Source: Kribbella rubisoli
GTDB taxonomy: Bacteria; Actinomycetota; Actinomycetes; Propionibacteriales; Kribbellaceae
Direction: 5' to 3'
Length of the DNA: 64,000 nt
Assembly: GCF_004217145.1 (NCBI RefSeq)
Contig: NZ_SHKR01000013.1
Coordinates: 1,052,344-1,116,343 of the forward strand
The position numbers were made by a program, and so were the translations under genes. This document shows positions 52,830 through 61,468 of the stretch, piece by piece. The notes under the pieces are model-generated. The model saw only the letters and a list, made by a program, of their open reading frames with translations. It did not search any database and was not told where the DNA came from. Position 1 is the stretch's first letter. Every line of letters starts with the position of its first letter.

Positions 52830-53461
52830 CTGTTATGGATGAGCGGCTCGGCCTGCGCGAGCGGAAGAAGCGGGAGAGCCGCCGGCGGATTGCGGACATC
52901 GCGTCGGGGTTGTTCATCGAGCGCGGGTTCGACAACGTCACGATCGCCGAGGTCGCGGAGGCGGCCGACGTCGCGCGGATGACGGTCTTCAACTACTTCC
53001 CGCGCAAGGAGGACCTCTTCCTCGATCGGCACGCTGACCTGGTCGAAGACTTGAAGCGCGCCATCCGCGCTCGCGAGACCGGTGAGTCCGTCGTCGCCGC
53101 CGTACGGCGCCATCTGCACGAGCTCCTCGCGACACAGCACCCGCTGTCCGGCGCGCGGGACGGGAGCGAGTTCTTCTACCAGATCGTCGACGCGAGCCCG
53201 GCGCTCGTACGTCGTACGCTCGAGCACACGCGTGAAATGGCCGACGCGCTGACCGAGCTCCTCGAGACCGAGGTAGGACCGGGCATGCAGGCCGCGGTCG
53301 TCGCCAACTTGATCGCGACCGCCGTCACGATCGTCCCCCGCGTCGCCGTCGACAAGCTGATCGCCGGACAGCCGGGCGAGCAGGTACGCCGCGAGCAGGC
53401 CGACGTCATCGACCAGACCTTCGACCTGCTCGAGGGCGGCATCGCCAACTATGGAAGCTGA
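52814..53461 (+). CDS. TetR/AcrR family transcriptional regulator
   Basis: A 215-residue repressor with the TetR domain at RRRIADIASGLFIERGFDNVTIAEVAEAADVARMTVFNYFPRKEDLF; the C terminus has a helical ligand pocket. It is divergent from the FAD monooxygenase and likely controls it. No ribosome site is evident before ATG 52814, 52823 or 52835, any of which could start the protein; the longest is given. The DNA-binding domain is intact in all cases. Confidence 0.88.
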   Translation: MSSMLSVMDERLGLRERKKRESRRRIADIASGLFIERGFDNVTIAEVAEAADVARMTVFNYFPRKEDLFLDRHADLVEDLKRAIRARETGESVVAAVRRHLHELLATQHPLSGARDGSEFFYQIVDASPALVRRTLEHTREMADALTELLETEVGPGMQAAVVANLIATAVTIVPRVAVDKLIAGQPGEQVRREQADVIDQTFDLLEGGIANYGS

Positions 53462-53535
53462 GTTGCGGAACCAGTCGCTGAAGGTGGTCAGGAATCGAGA
53501 AGCGGTGTGGGGTCGGGCGAAACTAGCTTGAAGGC

Positions 53536-54144
53536 ATGACAAATCTTCGTGGTGTGGTTCTGGAAGTGGCTGACGTTGCAGAGGCCGAGCGGTTTCTGAA
53601 GGAAGCCTTCGGGCTGGATGAGCGGGTGCGGGTGCGTGAGTCGGCCGCGGACACGAGCGGTTTCCGCGGCTTCACGCTCTCGTTGACCGTAGGGCAGCCG
53701 AGCACGGTGACCAGCCTGTTCGAGAGCGCGATCGCCGCCGGTGCGACGGTGGTGAAGCCGGTCACCAAGTCGCTCTGGGGGTACGGCGGCACGCTGCAAG
53801 CGCCCGACGGCACGATCTGGAAGGTGGCCACGTCCGCCAAGAAGGACACCGGTCCCGCGACCCGCGACATCGACTCCGTCGTACTCCTGCTGGGCTGCGA
53901 GGACGTGGCCGAGAGCAAGAAGTTCTATGTGGACAACGGGCTGACCGTGGCGCGGAGTTTCGGGCGCAAGTACGTCGAGTTCGACGGCACGGGTCCCGTG
54001 AAGCTTGGCCTGTACAGCCGCAAGGCCTTGGCCAAGGACGCCGGCGTACCTGCCGATGGCGGTGGGGCGCACCGGATCGCGCTCACCATGGACGCGGGCA
54101 CCCACGTCGACCCCGACGGTTTCGCCTGGGAGCCCGCTGCCTGA
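53536..54144 (+). CDS. two-domain VOC family protein
   Basis: The 202 residues hold two VOC repeats: LRGVVLEVADVAEAERFLKEAFGL... to APDGTIWKVATS, then IDSVVLLLGCEDVAESKKFYVDNGLTV... to DPDGFAWEPA. Each repeat ends with the APDG/DPDG strand typical of glyoxalase/dioxygenase-fold proteins. The reaction is unknown. It lies between the TetR and HxlR genes and ends five bases from the latter. Confidence 0.85.
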   Translation: MTNLRGVVLEVADVAEAERFLKEAFGLDERVRVRESAADTSGFRGFTLSLTVGQPSTVTSLFESAIAAGATVVKPVTKSLWGYGGTLQAPDGTIWKVATSAKKDTGPATRDIDSVVLLLGCEDVAESKKFYVDNGLTVARSFGRKYVEFDGTGPVKLGLYSRKALAKDAGVPADGGGAHRIALTMDAGTHVDPDGFAWEPAA

Positions 54145-54148
54145 TGCG

Positions 54149-54622
54149 TCAGCGCCAGTCGCTGCGATCGGCCGTGCTGCCGGGGACCGGGTCGAAGGAG
54201 ACCTCCGACGCCGGCACGCGGATCCCCGACTCGGTCGTGAACGAGACGTCGACCCGTTCGCCGGACTTCGCGTGCCGTACGACGGTGGGGCCTTGGTCGC
54301 GGGGGACGTGGACATCGCCCCACTGCTGCAGGGCGGCGAGGACGATCTTGAGGTCCTCGCCGGCGGGCGTCAGGTGGTAGTCGCAGCGGGTGCGTTCCCG
54401 CTCCGCGCGGTACTCGCGCCGCTCCAGCAGTCCCGCATCCACCATCGCCGTCAGGCGGTTGGTGAGGATGTTGGGCGCGATGCCGAGCACGTCACGGAAG
54501 TCGGCGAAGCGAGTAGTGCCCAAGTGCGCCTCGCGGAGGATCAGGAACGTCCACCGGTCGCGCAACAGGTCGAGGGCGCGGGCGATCGAGCAGTTCGGTC
54601 GGCCCGCGGTGCGGGTGCTCAT
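54149..54622 (-). CDS. HxlR family transcriptional regulator
   Basis: A 157-residue winged-helix regulator: NCSIARALDLLRDRWTFLILREAHLGTTRFADFRDVLGIAPNILTNRLTAMVDAGLLERREY is the full HxlR domain, followed by a short C-terminal extension. Its ATG overlaps the upstream MFS stop by four bases, so it probably represses its own operon. HxlR proteins respond to electrophiles, redox or ligands. Confidence 0.92.
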   Translation of the reverse strand: MSTRTAGRPNCSIARALDLLRDRWTFLILREAHLGTTRFADFRDVLGIAPNILTNRLTAMVDAGLLERREYRAERERTRCDYHLTPAGEDLKIVLAALQQWGDVHVPRDQGPTVVRHAKSGERVDVSFTTESGIRVPASEVSFDPVPGSTADRSDWR

Positions 54623-55848
54623 GACACCTCCTTGCGGGTGGTGTGGAGGATGGCCGCCGCCAGGATCAGGATGGCCAGCGTACCGATCACGGTGACGCCG
54701 AGGAGCAGCGCCGTACTCAGGCCGGACGCCGTCGCGACCAGGCCGAGGGTGAGCGCGATCGCGCCCTGCAGGATGTACGCGACGAGGTAGACCGCCGCGA
54801 CCGTGGCGCCTCGGTGGTGCGCCGGGGCGTGGGCCGCGATCAGGCCGAGTCCGCCGGAGAACAGCAGGCCGTACGCCGTGCCGCCGACGATCGTCGTCAC
54901 GATGAAGAGCGAGACCGAGTGCCCTGTCGCCGCGAGTTCGAGCAGTCCGAGGTCGACGAGGGTGAGGACCGCGCCGAGCGGGACCAGGCGCTGCGCGGGG
55001 AACCGGCGGCCGATGATCGCGGTCGTCCCGGTGGCGACCGAGAAGATCGCGAGCAGCAGACCGATCACGAAGATGTTCCCGGTACCGACCAGGTCACGCA
55101 CGATCTCGGCGCCGAGGGCCAGGAAGACCGAGCCGAACGCGTACGCGCCGGTGACCGCGAGGGCCGCCGCCAGGTACAGCAGGCGAGTGCCCTTGGCAAC
55201 GGTAATCGGGCGCGGGCGCCAGCGGCCCTGTGCCTCGTCCTTCGTGTGCCGCGGCATCCGCCAGATGGCTGCGAGGACGCCGACGATGACCGCGACCAGG
55301 ACCCAGTAGTCCAGGTGCAAAGGAGCCGGGGCGTACTCGATCAGCCCACCGCCGACGATCGTCGCGAGGGCCAGCCCCGCCGCTGTCGCCACCGTCGTGA
55401 CCGATGCCGCTCGGTGCTCCTTGCCCCGGGCGCTGAATTCGACTGCGGCAGCCGTCGCCGGCGTCAACGCGAGGCCGACTCCTGCGCCCATGAGCGCGCG
55501 GCCCGCGTACACCCAGCCCACCGACGGGGCGACCGCGAAGAGAAGTACGCCGGCGAGCATCGCGCCGACGCCGTACAACATCGTGTTCCGGCGGCCGATG
55601 TAGTCGGACACCTGGCCGAAGATCAGCAAGAACGCGACCAGCACCACCGGGTAGACCGCGAAGATCGCCGTCGTCGCCGTGGGGGTGAGGTGCCAGGTCG
55701 AGGCATAGAGCGGGTACGTCGTGGTCGGGGCCGCGCTGGTCCACAGGCTGATGCCCGCGACGGCGGCCGCCGTCCAGAAACTGCCGCGCCGGCTCAGGCT
55801 GCGGCGGGATCGCGGAGCAGCCGAGATGGAGAGATCGAGAGTGCTCAC
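54619..55848 (-). CDS. MFS transporter (HxlR-linked exporter)
   Basis: A 409-residue, 12-helix exporter: FWTAAAVAGISLWTSAAPTTTYPLYASTWHLTPTATTAIFAVYPVVLVAFLLIFGQVSDYIGRRNTM shows helix 1-2 and motif A; ALMGAGVGLALTPATAAAVEF is the helix 5 region. It probably exports a drug or metabolite. It starts at ATG 55848, with AAAGGACCCC before it, and is cotranscribed with HxlR. Direct repeats upstream suggest control by HxlR. Confidence 0.9.
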   Translation of the reverse strand: MSTLDLSISAAPRSRRSLSRRGSFWTAAAVAGISLWTSAAPTTTYPLYASTWHLTPTATTAIFAVYPVVLVAFLLIFGQVSDYIGRRNTMLYGVGAMLAGVLLFAVAPSVGWVYAGRALMGAGVGLALTPATAAAVEFSARGKEHRAASVTTVATAAGLALATIVGGGLIEYAPAPLHLDYWVLVAVIVGVLAAIWRMPRHTKDEAQGRWRPRPITVAKGTRLLYLAAALAVTGAYAFGSVFLALGAEIVRDLVGTGNIFVIGLLLAIFSVATGTTAIIGRRFPAQRLVPLGAVLTLVDLGLLELAATGHSVSLFIVTTIVGGTAYGLLFSGGLGLIAAHAPAHHRGATVAAVYLVAYILQGAIALTLGLVATASGLSTALLLGVTVIGTLAILILAAAILHTTRKEVS

Positions 55849-55869
55849 AGAGGGGTCCTTTCAGGGACG

Positions 55870-55909
55870 GCTGAGTTGCTCGATGAAAGCCAGAACAGCT
55901 GAGTTGCTC
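55870..55909. promoter_or_regulatory. direct repeats upstream of MFS/HxlR operon
   Basis: GCTGAGTTGCTC occurs twice (55870-55881 and 55898-55909), spaced 28 bases start to start, 22-61 bases upstream of the MFS ATG. These are the likely HxlR binding sites and promoter. Confidence 0.6.
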
Positions 55910-55972
55910 AAAGCAATCCAGGATCCAGTGTGATGCGCGTCACTTGACGATCTCGAGGTGTCTGCAGCAAGG

Positions 55973-56002
55973 TTTACAGCGCTGCAAATACAGCGCTGTA
56001 AA
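55973..56002. promoter_or_regulatory. double LacI-type operator before sulfatase operon
   Basis: TTTACAGCGCTG and its reverse complement CAGCGCTGTAAA flank six bases. Each contains the LacI-like palindrome CAGCGCTG, with centres 14 bases apart. It lies 21-50 bases before the sulfatase start and is the probable site of the LacI protein encoded at the end of the operon. Confidence 0.75.
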
Positions 56003-56022
56003 TGGTGAGCGAAAGGTAGTAG

Positions 56023-57486
56023 ATGCGTCCCGACATCGTCATCGTGATGACCGATCAGCAGCGGGTGGGGCTGACTCGGCGGAGTGGGTATCCGGTCGAC
56101 ACCATGCCGTTCGTAGACGGTTTGGCGGCCGCCGGGACCGACTTCCGGCGGGCCTACACGGCGGCGCCGGCGTGTGTCCCGGCGCGGACGAGTCTGCTCA
56201 CCGGGCGGTTCCCGAGCGCGCATCAGGTCCGGCAGAACAGCAACGCCCGGCACGCGCGGTTCTCCGAGGACCTGCTCGATGTACTACGGGCCGCCGACTA
56301 CCAGTTGCACTTCGCCGGGAAGCCGCACATGCACCGCGGCGCGCAAGACTTCGACACCTTCGCCGGCCCGTACTTCCACACCCGAGGACCCGAGCGGGAC
56401 GCGGATGAGAAGGCGTTCGACGATTGGCTCGAGCACCTCGACCACGGTGTCTCCGACGAGCCCACGCCGTACGACGTGCGCTGCCAACTGCCGCACCGGA
56501 TCACCACGGATGCACTCGAGGCCGCGCGAACCGCGGACCCCGACAAGCCCGGTCTGTTCTGGGTCTCCTACCCCGAGCCCCACAACCCGTACCAAGTCCC
56601 TCAGCCGTACTTCGACCTCGTCGCGCCCGACCACATCCCGGATCGGATCGGCGGGCCCGAGGCAACAGAAACCAAGGGCGGCACCTACGCCTGGCTGCGC
56701 GAGCTCCAGGAAGAGAAGCGACCCGGGTACGACGACAACTGGCGCCGGTACGCCGCGAACTATCTCGGCATGCTGCGCCTCCTGGACGACCAGATCCGCC
56801 GCCTGCACGAGGGCCTGAGGCAACGACCGCGCCTGACCATCCTGCTCGCCGACCACGGCGACTACGTCGGCGAGTACGGCCTGCAACGCAAGGGCGCCGG
56901 CCTGAACGACTTCCTGATGCGGATCCCGCTGATCATGACCGGTGACGGCATCGCGATCCAGCAGCGCGACGAGCCGGTCTCGATCGTCGACGTACTCCCG
57001 ACCATCTGCGAGGCCGTCGGCCGGCCGATCCCCGACGGCGTCCAGGGTCGCAGCCTGCTCCCACTCGCGCAGGGCGAGGCGGCGCCCGAGACCGAGTTCG
57101 GCAGCATCGTCGCCGAGCAAGGCTTCGGCGGACGCGCGTACGACGTGACCGCCCGGCCGCCGCTGCACTTCGCGTACGACGGCCCGACCTTCGACGAGCT
57201 CAACACCGTCACGCAGTCCGGTGCCGCCCGGATGCTTCGCAGCGGCAACTGGAAGCTGATCGTTCACGCCGACCTGGCCGGCGAACTCTATGACGTGGAC
57301 AAAGATCCGGCCGAGCTCGACAACCTCTTCGACGACGACAACTACCTGGCCGTCAGGGCCCAGCTGCTGCACCAGCTCGCCCGCTGGCAAGCACGGCTGA
57401 CCGACGACCTCCCCAACGGCAACTACGTCCCGCTCCGCCTGCCCCACAACTGGCGCTGGGCCCAACGCAGGGAGAACCAATCATGA
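56023..57486 (+). CDS. sulfatase (formylglycine type)
   Basis: A 487-residue alkaline-phosphatase-fold sulfatase. IVMTDQQR gives the metal Asp11; AACVPARTSLLTG holds Cys51 in the CxPxR sequence, the site converted to formylglycine, and GKPHMH and ILLADHGDYVGEYG add further metal and sulfate ligands. No signal peptide is seen, so it removes sulfate from imported sugars in the cytoplasm. It is the first gene of an operon with binding protein, two permeases and LacI. A maturing enzyme is not in view. ATGA overlap with the next gene. Confidence 0.92.
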   Translation: MRPDIVIVMTDQQRVGLTRRSGYPVDTMPFVDGLAAAGTDFRRAYTAAPACVPARTSLLTGRFPSAHQVRQNSNARHARFSEDLLDVLRAADYQLHFAGKPHMHRGAQDFDTFAGPYFHTRGPERDADEKAFDDWLEHLDHGVSDEPTPYDVRCQLPHRITTDALEAARTADPDKPGLFWVSYPEPHNPYQVPQPYFDLVAPDHIPDRIGGPEATETKGGTYAWLRELQEEKRPGYDDNWRRYAANYLGMLRLLDDQIRRLHEGLRQRPRLTILLADHGDYVGEYGLQRKGAGLNDFLMRIPLIMTGDGIAIQQRDEPVSIVDVLPTICEAVGRPIPDGVQGRSLLPLAQGEAAPETEFGSIVAEQGFGGRAYDVTARPPLHFAYDGPTFDELNTVTQSGAARMLRSGNWKLIVHADLAGELYDVDKDPAELDNLFDDDNYLAVRAQLLHQLARWQARLTDDLPNGNYVPLRLPHNWRWAQRRENQS

Positions 57487-58742
57487 CCAAACTGACCCGC
57501 CGGACCCTGCTGGGTCTCGGCGCCGCCACCGCCGCCGCGACAGTCCTGCCCGGTTGCTCGGGAGGCAAGAAGCCGCTGCGCGTCTCCTGGTACGGGCCCG
57601 ACCCGGTCACCAAGGCGCTCAACACGGCACTGACCGCGTGGAAGTCGAGCGGCGGCGTCGAGTACTCCGCGGAGAGCGCGCCGTTCGACGACTACTGGGA
57701 CAAGCTCGCGACGCAGACGTCCGGCAACAACGCTCCCGACGTACTGCGGATGTCGATGAGTTACTTCAGCGACTACGCCGGCCGGAGTGCGCTGAAGGAC
57801 CTTGGCTCGTTGGGGATCGACACCTCGGGCCTCGACAAGGACGTCGCCGGCAGCGGTGTTGCTGACGGCAAGAACTACGGCATCGGACAGAGCTCGATCA
57901 GCTACGCGATGTACGTCGACGAGGCCGCCGTCAAGCGCGCCGGCGGCACGGTCCCGGCGCAGGGCTGGACGTGGGACAGGTTCGCCGAGTTCGCCCGCGA
58001 CTACAGCGGATCCATCCAGGGCTCGTACGGATCGACCGACCAGGCCGGGAACTTCCAGCTGTTCGAGGTGTACGCGCGCCAGCACGGCACCGAGCTGTTC
58101 TCCGACGACGGCGGAAAATTTGCCACGAGCAAGGACACGGTCCAGGAGTGGTTCCAGTACTGGGCCGACCTGCGCACCGCGAAGGCCGCGCCGCCGCAGA
58201 ATGTCAGCGCCGAGACGACCGCGATCGAGAAGTCGTTGGTTGCCAAGGGCAAAGCTCCGCTGCAGTTCGGTTGGGTCCAGCAGGTCACCTTCTACCAGCC
58301 GGTGGTCAAGAGCCCGCTGTCGGTGTTGCCCGTGCCGCAGGACACGGCCGGCGATCTCAAGGGTCAGTTCATCAAGGGGCTCGACCTGTGGTGCATCTCG
58401 GCCGCGAGCAAACATCCCGAGGACGCGGCCAAGCTGATCGGGTACCTGCTGAACGACGAGAAGGCGATCAAGACGATCGGCATCCTGCTCGGCGTACCGC
58501 CGTCGAAGAAGGCGCGTGACCTGGTCTCGGCGGATGCCGGCTCGGCCGGGGCGCGGGCGATCAAGTACGTCGAGGACATCGCCGGCAAGGTCGGTCCGTC
58601 GCCGAAGCCGTGGCCGAAGGGGTACGGCGAGCTGCTGACCGGTTTCGGCCGGATCGCGGAGAACATCGGCTTCGGCAAGACCAAGCCGGACGCGGGCGCG
58701 CAGGAGTTCGTCGACCTGGCCGGAAAGACTCTCGGTCAGTGA
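57483..58742 (+). CDS. extracellular sugar-binding lipoprotein (ABC importer)
   Basis: A 419-residue family-1 binding protein. The N terminus LTRRTLLGLGAATAAATVLPGCSGG has a twin-arginine-like motif and lipobox Cys25. The mature part starts LRVSWYGPDPVTKALNTALTAWKSSGGVEY and ends FVDLAGKTLGQ. It should capture a sulfated oligosaccharide for the permeases downstream. It overlaps the sulfatase by four bases and the next ATG by one (TGATG). Confidence 0.92.
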   Translation: MTKLTRRTLLGLGAATAAATVLPGCSGGKKPLRVSWYGPDPVTKALNTALTAWKSSGGVEYSAESAPFDDYWDKLATQTSGNNAPDVLRMSMSYFSDYAGRSALKDLGSLGIDTSGLDKDVAGSGVADGKNYGIGQSSISYAMYVDEAAVKRAGGTVPAQGWTWDRFAEFARDYSGSIQGSYGSTDQAGNFQLFEVYARQHGTELFSDDGGKFATSKDTVQEWFQYWADLRTAKAAPPQNVSAETTAIEKSLVAKGKAPLQFGWVQQVTFYQPVVKSPLSVLPVPQDTAGDLKGQFIKGLDLWCISAASKHPEDAAKLIGYLLNDEKAIKTIGILLGVPPSKKARDLVSADAGSAGARAIKYVEDIAGKVGPSPKPWPKGYGELLTGFGRIAENIGFGKTKPDAGAQEFVDLAGKTLGQ

Positions 58743-59635
58743 TGGCGCGTCTCCGCCAGAGCCTCCCGGCGTACCTGTTCCTGCTGCCGTGGCTGATCGG
58801 CGTACTCGGGCTGACCATCGGCCCGATGCTGTTGTCGCTGTACTACTCGTTCACCGACTACGCGCTGCTCAACACCCCCGAGTGGACCGGCCTGCACAAC
58901 TACACGGCGCTCTTCCAGGACCCGCGCTACCTGCACTCGCTGCGCGTCACGTTCATCTACGTCGGCGTCTCGGTGCCGCTCGAGATGGCGTTCGCGCTCG
59001 CGGTCGCCGTACTGCTCAACCGTGGGCTCAAAGGTCTGGCCGTCTACCGCGCGTTGTACTACGTGCCGAGCCTGCTCGGCGGCAGTGTCGCGATCGCCCT
59101 GCTCTGGCAGCAGATCTTCGGCAGCGACGGCTTGCTCAACGACATCCTCGGCGTCTTCGGGATTCACGGCCGCGGCTGGATCTCCGAGCCCGGTACGGCG
59201 TTGTGGACGCTGATCGTGCTCCGGGTCTGGCAGTTCGGCGCGCCGATGGTGATCTTCCTGGCCGGGCTGCGGCAGATCCCGGACGACGTTCTCGAGGCCG
59301 CCGAGGTCGACGGTGCGGGCCGATGGCAACGGTTCTGGCGGGTCACACTGCCGCTGCTGTCGCCGGTGGTGTTCTTCAACCTGGTGCTGCAGATCATCGG
59401 CGCGTTCCAGGCGTTCACCCCGGCGTTCGTGATCAGCGGCGGTAAGGGCGGCCCGTCGGACTCGACGCTGTTCTACACGCTGTACCTGTACCAGCAGGCG
59501 TTCGGCAACTTCCGGATGGGCTACGCCGCCGCGATGGCCTGGGTGCTACTGCTGATCATCGCGGTCTTCACCGGACTGAACTTCGTCCTCGGCCGCACCT
59601 GGGTGTTCTACGGAGACGAAGGGGTACGCCGATGA
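58742..59635 (+). CDS. carbohydrate ABC transporter permease (MalF-like)
   Basis: A 297-residue permease with six helices: PAYLFLLPWLIGVLGLTIGPMLLSLYYSFTDY at the start and the EAA motif LEAAEVDGAGRWQRFWRVTLPLLSP near residue 187. ATG 58742 overlaps the binding-protein TGA; a longer in-frame reading begins in unrelated sequence. Partner of the next permease; the ATPase is not in the window. Confidence 0.93.
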   Translation: MARLRQSLPAYLFLLPWLIGVLGLTIGPMLLSLYYSFTDYALLNTPEWTGLHNYTALFQDPRYLHSLRVTFIYVGVSVPLEMAFALAVAVLLNRGLKGLAVYRALYYVPSLLGGSVAIALLWQQIFGSDGLLNDILGVFGIHGRGWISEPGTALWTLIVLRVWQFGAPMVIFLAGLRQIPDDVLEAAEVDGAGRWQRFWRVTLPLLSPVVFFNLVLQIIGAFQAFTPAFVISGGKGGPSDSTLFYTLYLYQQAFGNFRMGYAAAMAWVLLLIIAVFTGLNFVLGRTWVFYGDEGVRR

Positions 59636-60450
59636 AGCGCGTGCTGGCACATCTCGGACTGTCCGCCGGCGCACTGATCATGCTCTACCCGCTGCTCTGG
59701 ATGGTCAGTGCCTCGCTGCGCAAGAACACCGATATCTTCGACCACCCGGGCCTGATCCCGGAGCACCCGACGCTCGGCAACTACGCGCTCGGGTGGTCCT
59801 CGACCGGGACGAGCTTCGGCGTCTACATCATGAACTCGCTGATCATCTGCGCCGCGGTCGTGATCGGCAACGTGATCACCTGCTCGCTGACGGCGTACGC
59901 CTTCGCCCGGATGCGGTTCGTCGGCCGGAAGGCGTTGTTCGCGGTGATGCTCGGCACGATCATGCTGCCCGCGCACGTCACGCTGATCGCGCAGTACTCG
60001 ATCTTCCGGAACCTGAACTGGATCGACACGTTCTGGCCGATGATCGTGCCGAGTTTCCTGGCCACCGACGCGTTCTTCGTGTTCCTGATGGTGCAGTTCA
60101 TCCGCTCGATCCCGGTCGAGCTCGACGACGCGGCCCGGATCGACGGCTGCGGGTACTGGGGGATCTACCGGCGGATCATCCTGCCGCTGCTGTCGCCGGC
60201 GCTGGTGACGACAGCGATCTTCTCGTTCATCTGGACCTGGAACAACTTCTTCAGCCAGCTGATCTACCTGTCGACCAGGACCAGGCTGACCGTTCCGGTG
60301 GCGCTGCGCGGTTTCCTCGACGCGACCGGCAGCTCGGAGTGGGGAGGCCTGTTCGCGATGAGCGTGGTGACGCTGGTCCCGGTGGTCGTGGTGTTCGTGG
60401 TCTTCCAGCGGCGGATCCTGGCCGGAATGGCCCACACCGGCCTCAAATGA
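59632..60450 (+). CDS. carbohydrate ABC transporter permease (MalG-like)
   Basis: A 272-residue permease. VSASLRKNTDIFDHPGLIPEHPTLGNYALGW is the typical external loop; LDDAARIDGCGYWGIYRRIILPLLSPAL is the EAA motif; and TWNNFFSQLIYLSTRTRLTVPVALRGF the late helix. It is coupled to the preceding permease by an ATGA overlap. Confidence 0.94.
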   Translation: MKRVLAHLGLSAGALIMLYPLLWMVSASLRKNTDIFDHPGLIPEHPTLGNYALGWSSTGTSFGVYIMNSLIICAAVVIGNVITCSLTAYAFARMRFVGRKALFAVMLGTIMLPAHVTLIAQYSIFRNLNWIDTFWPMIVPSFLATDAFFVFLMVQFIRSIPVELDDAARIDGCGYWGIYRRIILPLLSPALVTTAIFSFIWTWNNFFSQLIYLSTRTRLTVPVALRGFLDATGSSEWGGLFAMSVVTLVPVVVVFVVFQRRILAGMAHTGLK

Positions 60451-60463
60451 GATCCTGCCAGGT

Positions 60464-61462
60464 ATGAGGCCGCGCCTGACCGACGTCGCCGAGGCGGCCG
60501 GGGTGTCGATGAAGACGGTGTCGAACGTCGTCAACGGGGCCGAGCATGTCCGCGAGGAGACCCGGCAGCGGGTGCTCGCCGCGATCGACAAGCTCGGGTA
60601 CCGGCCCAACATCGCCGCCCGCAACCTCGCGCAGGGCCGCAGCGGCGTGATCGCGCTCGCCGTACCGCAGCTCGACCGTCCGTACTTCGCTTCGCTGGCG
60701 GCGCGGATGCTCGACGAGGCGGAGGCGTTCGGGTGGATCGTGCAGTTCCACCAGACAGGCGGGCGTCGGGAGGCTGAGCTCGCGCTGCTCAACGAGCGGC
60801 ACCCGGCCCGGCTCGACGGGATCGTGATGAGTCCGCTCGGCCTGACGCCCGAGGATGTGGAGGGCCGCGATCCGACGCTGCCACTGGTCCTGCTCGGGGA
60901 GAAGGCCGGCGCGGAGCACCACGCCGACCACGTCGGGATAGACAACCGGGATGCCGGACGTGTGGCGACCGAGCATCTGTTGTCGCTCGGGCGCCGGCAG
61001 GTGATGGCGCTGGCGCCGGGCCCGGGGATGGAGGACGAGCGGATCAACGGGTACCGCGATGCCCTCGCCGCGGCCGGGTTGCCCGTCGACGAGGACGTCG
61101 TGCTGCCGACCGGCGGGCTGCGCGGTCAGGATGCCGAGCGAACCCTTGGCGAGTGGCTGGACTCCGGTCATCCGGCGCCGGACGCGATCTTCGCGGCCAC
61201 CGACTGGCTGGCGATGGGTGCGATCCGGGCACTCGTACTGCGCGGCCTGAAGGTCCCGCAGGACGTCGCGGTGGTCGGGTTCGACGACATCCCGTACGAC
61301 CTCGCGACCCTGCCCACTCTCACCACGGTCGCGCCGGACCGGGTCGCCATTGCCCGGCTCGCATTACAGGCGCTACGTGACCAGAGGCCTGGAGGCGAAC
61401 CAGTCCGCCTCCAGGCCCCTTTCAGCCTCGTGGTGCGCGAGAGCACCACGGGTATCAGCTAA
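60464..61462 (+). CDS. LacI family transcriptional regulator
   Basis: A 332-residue LacI repressor. The helix-turn-helix and hinge are LTDVAEAAGVSMKTVSNVVNGAEHVREETRQRVLAAIDKLGYRPN; the sugar-binding domain has GVIALAVPQLDRPYFASLA and DVAVVGFDDIPYDLATLPTLTTV. It lies 13 bases after the permease and should repress the operon through the double palindrome at 55973-56002. A hairpin lies inside its last codons. Confidence 0.93.
   Translation: MRPRLTDVAEAAGVSMKTVSNVVNGAEHVREETRQRVLAAIDKLGYRPNIAARNLAQGRSGVIALAVPQLDRPYFASLAARMLDEAEAFGWIVQFHQTGGRREAELALLNERHPARLDGIVMSPLGLTPEDVEGRDPTLPLVLLGEKAGAEHHADHVGIDNRDAGRVATEHLLSLGRRQVMALAPGPGMEDERINGYRDALAAAGLPVDEDVVLPTGGLRGQDAERTLGEWLDSGHPAPDAIFAATDWLAMGAIRALVLRGLKVPQDVAVVGFDDIPYDLATLPTLTTVAPDRVAIARLALQALRDQRPGGEPVRLQAPFSLVVRESTTGIS
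61386..61417 (+). other. hairpin inside the 3' end of lacI
   Basis: GGCCTGGAGGCG (61386-61397) and its reverse complement (61406-61417) enclose an 8-base loop and are followed by CCTTTC. It lies about 45 bases before the LacI stop. It could act as a terminator or protect the mRNA; transcription ending here would remove the last codons. Confidence 0.45.
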
Positions 61463-61468
61463 TGCGGC

